This document shows positions 32,974 to 37,016 of a stretch of 37,016 nt of DNA, one piece after another (within the stretch, counting starts at the first letter, position 1; each line of letters opens with the position of its first letter). The stretch comes from Alphaproteobacteria bacterium. GTDB lineage: Bacteria; Pseudomonadota; Alphaproteobacteria; Micavibrionales; Micavibrionaceae. A model generated the notes under the pieces. The model saw nothing but the letters and a program-made list of their open reading frames with translations, was not told the origin of the DNA and searched no databases. Both the position numbers and the translations under genes were made by a program. The stretch is taken from contig JAJFGR010000002.1 of assembly GCA_021776025.1 (NCBI GenBank), positions 1 to 37,016 on the forward strand. The letters are read 5' to 3'.

Positions 32974-33000
32974 AAAAAACCCGCTCAAAAAGCGGGCTTT
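32974..33000 (-). terminator. Rho-independent terminator of the LamG gene
   Basis: On the minus strand AGCCCGCT and AGCGGG form a stem around TTTTG and are followed by TTTTTTATT. It lies 26 bp after the stop codon of the LamG-repeat gene. Confidence 0.8.
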
Positions 33001-33025
33001 GGTTTAATAAAATCCAAAAAAAACG

Positions 33026-35386
33026 TTACTCGGCGATCACCTTATAATTTGTGCCGTCGCAAGACTTAAGCTGAGCCCCTTCGGCATCAATAGCCCCTTC
33101 CGTGGTACACGCTGCGCCTAATTTACAAGGCGCATAAAAACTATCCCCCAATTGGTAAAGCTCCCACACATCACGCGCGTTCAGACCGCGGCCATAGACA
33201 CGGAATTCATCAATTGATCCATCCCAAACCGCACTTCCAGTGGTATCTCCCGTACAGGAAAGATTAGCACCAATTGCCAAATCACATGAATTGTCATTAA
33301 ACGCAGTGCCATAAGTCGCAGTCGCCTGAACAACACTATTACGATAAACTGTAACAACGCTCCCTGACCGTGTCATTACAAAATGCTGCCATATAGAATC
33401 CGCAAGAAAACCTGCGTGAGGATTCAAAACATATGTACCATTAATCCTTATCTCCCCATCCCAGGGGTTGTTCCATATACCGTCCCATATACCACTGCCT
33501 CCTCTTATCCCCCAAAGATAACGGTAAGCAAGATCATCGGGTTTTATCCAAGCGGAAATGGTAAAATCTCCCGTAGGCATTGGTCCGGTGGGTACTCTCA
33601 CAACATCAGTGGTCCCGTCAAACACCAGCGCACCGTCAACAACTCCACCACTGGGTGACCAAGCCGGATTGCCGAAGATAGTGCCGTCATATCCGTTTCC
33701 GGATGAATCGGCCGCCGTTGTTCCCGCACTTTCATCAAATTTCCAGTGGCCATTCAAGTTTGTGGTGATATCAGCCTCACCCAACTCAAACAAAGCTTTC
33801 ATATCCGCCGCGCTGAACGCCCGATCATAGACCCGCACATCATCTATCAGCCCGTCAAATGCATAGGTCGTGCCAGTGGTGCCGATCTTAAATTCATTGC
33901 CGTTAACGTTGATAATATCGAACGTCATGGTATGGGGTGAACCGGAATCAAGAACACCATCAATGTAGAAATACAAATTCGGATAGTCGGCGACGGCCGC
34001 CACATGATGCCAGCTATCATCATTTACAGTAGCCGTTGCCGTAAAGTTTTCTGATGTACTACCATTTCCATGGTACAACCTCGGAGAGCCGCTATCTAGC
34101 TCGAGTTGATAATTATTATTAACTGAGCTTGTATCCTGCAAAATAACCTGTGCCCCACTAGAATTACTCTGGCTGGTCTTAACCCATGCAGCGACGGTCA
34201 GATCGCCGTTTATCTCTAAATTCGCGGTATCAGAAACAACATCAAGCTGGACACGATCATCCGTCCCGTCAAAATCTATCGCTCCGCCTATTGCGCCACC
34301 CGTTGAGTTCCATGTCGGGTTTCCGTTCAAAGTACCGTCATAGCCATTGGCGGTTTCATCACTGGCGTTTGTACCCGCACTTTCATCCAACGCCCAATGG
34401 CCTTGCAGGTTGGAGGTAATATCCGCCGCATCTGCGTGACAAGCATAAAGCGCAAATACTTCCGTCGGAGATACCACCCGGTTATAAACCCGCACATCAT
34501 CTATTGTGCCCTGAAAATCAGAGCCGTTGCCGTTACCGATTCCGATACGTAAGTCAAAGGCATTATCAAGACTGCCCAAAGCAGTAATATCTACGGTCTG
34601 AAATAACACGCCATTGCGGTATGTTTTCAGTTCATTATAGCCGGTATCAACCGTTACAAACATGTGATGCCATACATTCAGTGTTGGCTCTCCAGTCATA
34701 AAAGCGGAACAATAAACTGTGCCATCACTCAAGCAGGCTTCTGTGTAATCGCCGGTATCAGCGCGGCTCCACTCTATGTCATAACCATGGCTACCGCCGC
34801 TCGTCCCCCCTTTGAAAAACGGTATTGTATAACCCTCTGGGTAGGCCGTCGGATAAAACCAGCCACCATAACTAAAAGATGTTGTGCCAAAATCCAGGCT
34901 GGCATCGTCCGTCACAAGAACATGTTCGTCGCTTACGCCGTCAAACTGCATCCCGCTATCAACTTTACCCGTCACATTATAAGTCGGTGTATTTGTTGCC
35001 GTGCCATCATTTGAGCCGACAGAATCAACAAGTGTGCCGCTGGTTTCATCTAACTTCCAGTGCGACACCAGCCCGTTTGACACACAATCGCCCGGGGTAC
35101 AGCCCCATGTCTTATAATTTGCGCTGTCGCAAAATTTATAGGATTTTTCGGTTGCGTCCCACTCAATCCCGCCGGTATTCGTACATGCGGCCAGTGTTGA
35201 ATCGACAGGTATAGCGACCCAGGTCGCGCCATCACAAAACTTATATTCATCAGTCCCTGTGAAATATTCAAGCGCACCTGAATTGGCCGTCGGCGTAGCA
35301 CACGCGGCCATAGCGCCATTTGCCGCTGCCAAAACAACAGCAAACACAATAAAAACAACAAGCTGCGTATAAAAAAGTCTACTCAT
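33026..35386 (-). CDS. Secreted protein with three LamG (concanavalin-like) domains
   Basis: 786 residues. A signal peptide (about 1-28, cleaved after AMA) is followed by two short Cys-containing motifs (EYKFCDGATWVAI, SYKFCDSANYKTW). Three LamG-like jelly-roll domains follow, at about 110-315, 325-540 and 545-745. Each begins HW.(L/F)DE(S/T)(A/S)GT with a following NGYDGT-type turn and ends IDDVRVYNR, IDDVRVYDR or IDEFRVYGR. The C-terminus repeats the short Cys motif (LKSCDGTNYKVIAE). LamG domains bind glycans or proteins, so a surface or extracellular adhesin-type role is likely, but no anchor or sorting signal is seen. A clear terminator follows. Confidence 0.85.
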   Translation of the reverse strand: MSRLFYTQLVVFIVFAVVLAAANGAMAACATPTANSGALEYFTGTDEYKFCDGATWVAIPVDSTLAACTNTGGIEWDATEKSYKFCDSANYKTWGCTPGDCVSNGLVSHWKLDETSGTLVDSVGSNDGTATNTPTYNVTGKVDSGMQFDGVSDEHVLVTDDASLDFGTTSFSYGGWFYPTAYPEGYTIPFFKGGTSGGSHGYDIEWSRADTGDYTEACLSDGTVYCSAFMTGEPTLNVWHHMFVTVDTGYNELKTYRNGVLFQTVDITALGSLDNAFDLRIGIGNGNGSDFQGTIDDVRVYNRVVSPTEVFALYACHADAADITSNLQGHWALDESAGTNASDETANGYDGTLNGNPTWNSTGGAIGGAIDFDGTDDRVQLDVVSDTANLEINGDLTVAAWVKTSQSNSSGAQVILQDTSSVNNNYQLELDSGSPRLYHGNGSTSENFTATATVNDDSWHHVAAVADYPNLYFYIDGVLDSGSPHTMTFDIINVNGNEFKIGTTGTTYAFDGLIDDVRVYDRAFSAADMKALFELGEADITTNLNGHWKFDESAGTTAADSSGNGYDGTIFGNPAWSPSGGVVDGALVFDGTTDVVRVPTGPMPTGDFTISAWIKPDDLAYRYLWGIRGGSGIWDGIWNNPWDGEIRINGTYVLNPHAGFLADSIWQHFVMTRSGSVVTVYRNSVVQATATYGTAFNDNSCDLAIGANLSCTGDTTGSAVWDGSIDEFRVYGRGLNARDVWELYQLGDSFYAPCKLGAACTTEGAIDAEGAQLKSCDGTNYKVIAE

Positions 35387-35505
35387 CCTACTCTCTATAC
35401 TACAATATAATAGTAACTATATAGCTTTAATGAAACACTACAGTTCCCACAATGCCGCTTATCACCCTAAGGTTTCCGAGCGGGTGGTATCTAAAATCAA
35501 ATGCT

Positions 35506-35535
35506 AATGTCCGCTAACGGCCAAAAGCGGACATT
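35506..35535. repeat. 10-bp stem hairpin, dispersed repeat
   Basis: AATGTCCGCT (35506-35515) is complementary to AGCGGACATT (35526-35535). The sequence GGCCAAAAGCGGACA recurs inverted at about 20814-20828, and a related ACGTCCGCTTTGGG lies at 36865-36878. It overlaps the stop codon of the HEPN-like gene. No T-run, so probably a dispersed element rather than a terminator. Confidence 0.5.
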
Positions 35536-36815
35536 CAACATCTTTGAATTATACGGCAGATTAGCTGGGTAATTCTTTCTATATAACCTGATTTATTTGG
35601 TAAAATCGGGATTCCATTTTCAACGACAAAAAGAACTATCTGAGGAAATATCCAATGCATTGCTTTTAACAGATCCCGTAAACTCTTTTTTGATTGTGAT
35701 TTTTTTTGAAAACGATCCGAAATTCTGCCTTCATGCATAATGCGAGATCCGGCGTTATAGATGTCATATGCTAGCTTAGGAGCTTCTTCATTATCTGGAC
35801 ATATAAGCTCTACCCTATTTTTTATCTTTGATGATATTCCTTCTTGCTCTTTTTCGATTAAAAGCGTTTCCAATGCAACACGCATTTCTATGGCTTTATC
35901 TTCATCTGAGCCTCTATGCTGGGATTGGCTCCAACGGTCAATGGCCAACCTGATTTTAGTTTTTTTATTTTCATTGCACTGTTCCCACTTTTGCCAAATA
36001 TCATCAAACACCTCTTGGTAATTTTCTGTATTACTTACAGGCTGAACATCTAAACCATGATTAGTCGTCCAGTCCGCAAAGAATGCATCAGATTTGGAGC
36101 CGGAATGACTCATTCCAGAGTTCGAAAATGGCTCATATTCTCTTAAACTACTTGTGCGTCTGTAAATGTAGTAATGCATACGATTAATGACCGAAACCAT
36201 GCGTATAGCATCTTCCATGATCTCATGAGACTGGCTCATTCTGAATGTATCGGGCTTATCGTCACCATACACCCTTGGTAATTGCGTTTCTTCCCATGCA
36301 ATTATAACAGGAACCATTAAAAACGGACCGTCGTTATGAAATACAGCAAGTCCTGAATTATCAAGGGGTATGTCGCTTAGTAGGTTGGAATCAGGGCACT
36401 GGTCAGCAGGGTAAAGTGTAATTTTATCATTGACCTTGATAGGTCTTTTTATTTGGGGCCCAAGAGCAATAACCGCATAATAGGCATCAACTTTTTCCTT
36501 ATTAAACCAATCGTCTAGTTCAGATAAAGCCTGATTAGCATCAACCTGTGAAGCGCGCGTTCCAAGCCAATGTATATAGTTGGATATGGAGAGAGAAGCA
36601 CCAAGACTACCCCCCATAGTAAGAAGGATGTTCAATTTTTCGTCCAGAAGTTGGGGTTCTTTTTCTTCTATTATCTTTGTAAGTTGTTTTTCTAATTCTA
36701 TTCTGTGGGAGCTAGGGTTTCTGTCTTCAGTTATCCATGCAGGCTCGCAGGGTTGGGGGTTTTCGAATAGTTTACTATTCTCCACATAATCTGTAAGTGC
36801 TTGCTCTATCGTCAT
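35535..36815 (-). CDS. HEPN-like (ApeA-type C-terminus) hypothetical protein
   Basis: 426 residues, soluble. The C-terminal third resembles Apea-like HEPN domains: AIEMRVALETLLIEKEQEGI, then LAYDIYNAGSRIMHEG. In typical members this last motif is YDxRSxxVHxG; here the first Arg position is Gly, leaving R-x-x-H. The N-terminal two thirds (DYVENSKLFENPQPCEP, DAYYAVIALGPQIKRPIKV) are not recognised. HEPN proteins are often RNases or defence proteins, but the altered motif makes activity uncertain. It sits alone between an IS30-family end and the LamG gene. No ribosome site stands out before ATG 36815. Confidence 0.65.
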   Translation of the reverse strand: MTIEQALTDYVENSKLFENPQPCEPAWITEDRNPSSHRIELEKQLTKIIEEKEPQLLDEKLNILLTMGGSLGASLSISNYIHWLGTRASQVDANQALSELDDWFNKEKVDAYYAVIALGPQIKRPIKVNDKITLYPADQCPDSNLLSDIPLDNSGLAVFHNDGPFLMVPVIIAWEETQLPRVYGDDKPDTFRMSQSHEIMEDAIRMVSVINRMHYYIYRRTSSLREYEPFSNSGMSHSGSKSDAFFADWTTNHGLDVQPVSNTENYQEVFDDIWQKWEQCNENKKTKIRLAIDRWSQSQHRGSDEDKAIEMRVALETLLIEKEQEGISSKIKNRVELICPDNEEAPKLAYDIYNAGSRIMHEGRISDRFQKKSQSKKSLRDLLKAMHWIFPQIVLFVVENGIPILPNKSGYIERITQLICRIIQRC

Positions 36816-36885
36816 CTTGGCTTATTCCAATAAAATTACTCAGTATATTTTTTTTCAGATTAAACGTCCGCTTTGGGTGGTGATT

Positions 36886-37016
36886 TCAAGTGGTCAACGC
36901 AACACATTGGTTAAATCGTTCTGCTGGTGTTTCAAAGTCCAGCGTCTTTCTTGGTCGTTCATTTAACAGGCGAGCTACTTTGTTGAGCTGCGCTTGTGAG
37001 TATACCGATAAATCCG
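36886..37016 (-). CDS. IS30-family transposase, C-terminal end (cut by window edge)
   Basis: On the minus strand the frame reads [40 protein letters not shown] and TT, then TGA (36888-36886). LN.RPRKTL.F.TPAE.F...VAL is the characteristic C-terminus of IS30-family DDE transposases. The rest of the gene lies to the right of the window. The left terminal repeat of the element should lie between 36816 and 36885 but cannot be defined without its partner. Confidence 0.85.
   Translation of the reverse strand, partial: DLSVYSQAQLNKVARLLNERPRKTLDFETPAERFNQCVALTT

Overview
The window looks like an accessory (island) region from an alphaproteobacterium of moderate to low GC. The clearest clues are a RepC replication initiator of the repABC type with a likely antisense RNA in its leader, a MOBQ (MobA/MobL) relaxase, an alphaproteobacterial-style two-partner secretion pair, and an H-NOX/histidine kinase operon. 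No core housekeeping gene is visible, and no tyrosine or serine integrase is encoded in the window. The genus cannot be named from this sequence alone.

Layout. (A) 1-5922 is a plasmid- or ICE-like backbone: a DUF3991/TOPRIM protein (its 5' end lies outside the window), RepC on the minus strand, an HTH/coiled-coil protein preceded by repeated CTAACAC-type sites, a candidate oriT and the MOBQ relaxase. (B) 6024-9049 holds three proteins I do not recognise. (C) 9082-19213 starts with a degraded tRNA-Met 3' end, followed by an AbrB/Doc toxin-antitoxin pair, TpsB and a 1879-residue TpsA with twelve full tandem 72-residue repeats, then a type IV prepilin-like protein fused to tail-fibre-type repeats. 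(D) 19289-22094 starts with the best preserved tRNA-Met 3' end and carries two unknown proteins, a broken copy of the gene at 6024 and a Fic protein lacking its catalytic histidine. (E) 22319-25251 starts with a third tRNA-Met-like scar and carries two overlapping paralogous unknown proteins. (F) 25344-31882 is bounded by two tRNA-Leu(TAA) 3' fragments and holds a complete-looking nitric-oxide signalling cassette: an NtrC-type activator, a sigma-54 promoter with candidate enhancer sites, two response regulators with a shared unknown N-terminal domain, H-NOX and a hybrid PAS histidine kinase. (G) 31931-32781 is a Phd/PIN toxin-antitoxin pair inside 27-bp inverted repeats. (H) 32824-37016 holds a ParE remnant, a secreted LamG-repeat protein, a HEPN-like protein and the 3' end of an IS30-family transposase.

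How it fits together. The region reads as an accretion island. Successive modules are separated by 3' fragments of tRNA genes (Met-type at about 9.1, 19.3, 22.3 and, inverted, 31.8 kb; Leu-type at about 25.4 and 31.9 kb) and by short dispersed sequence motifs. Several toxin-antitoxin loci or remnants would help retain the DNA. The cargo is dominated by surface and sensing functions: adhesin secretion, pilin-like and LamG proteins, and NO-responsive regulation, which would fit an attachment or biofilm lifestyle. That last point is inference. All calls are from reading the sequence; no database search was possible.
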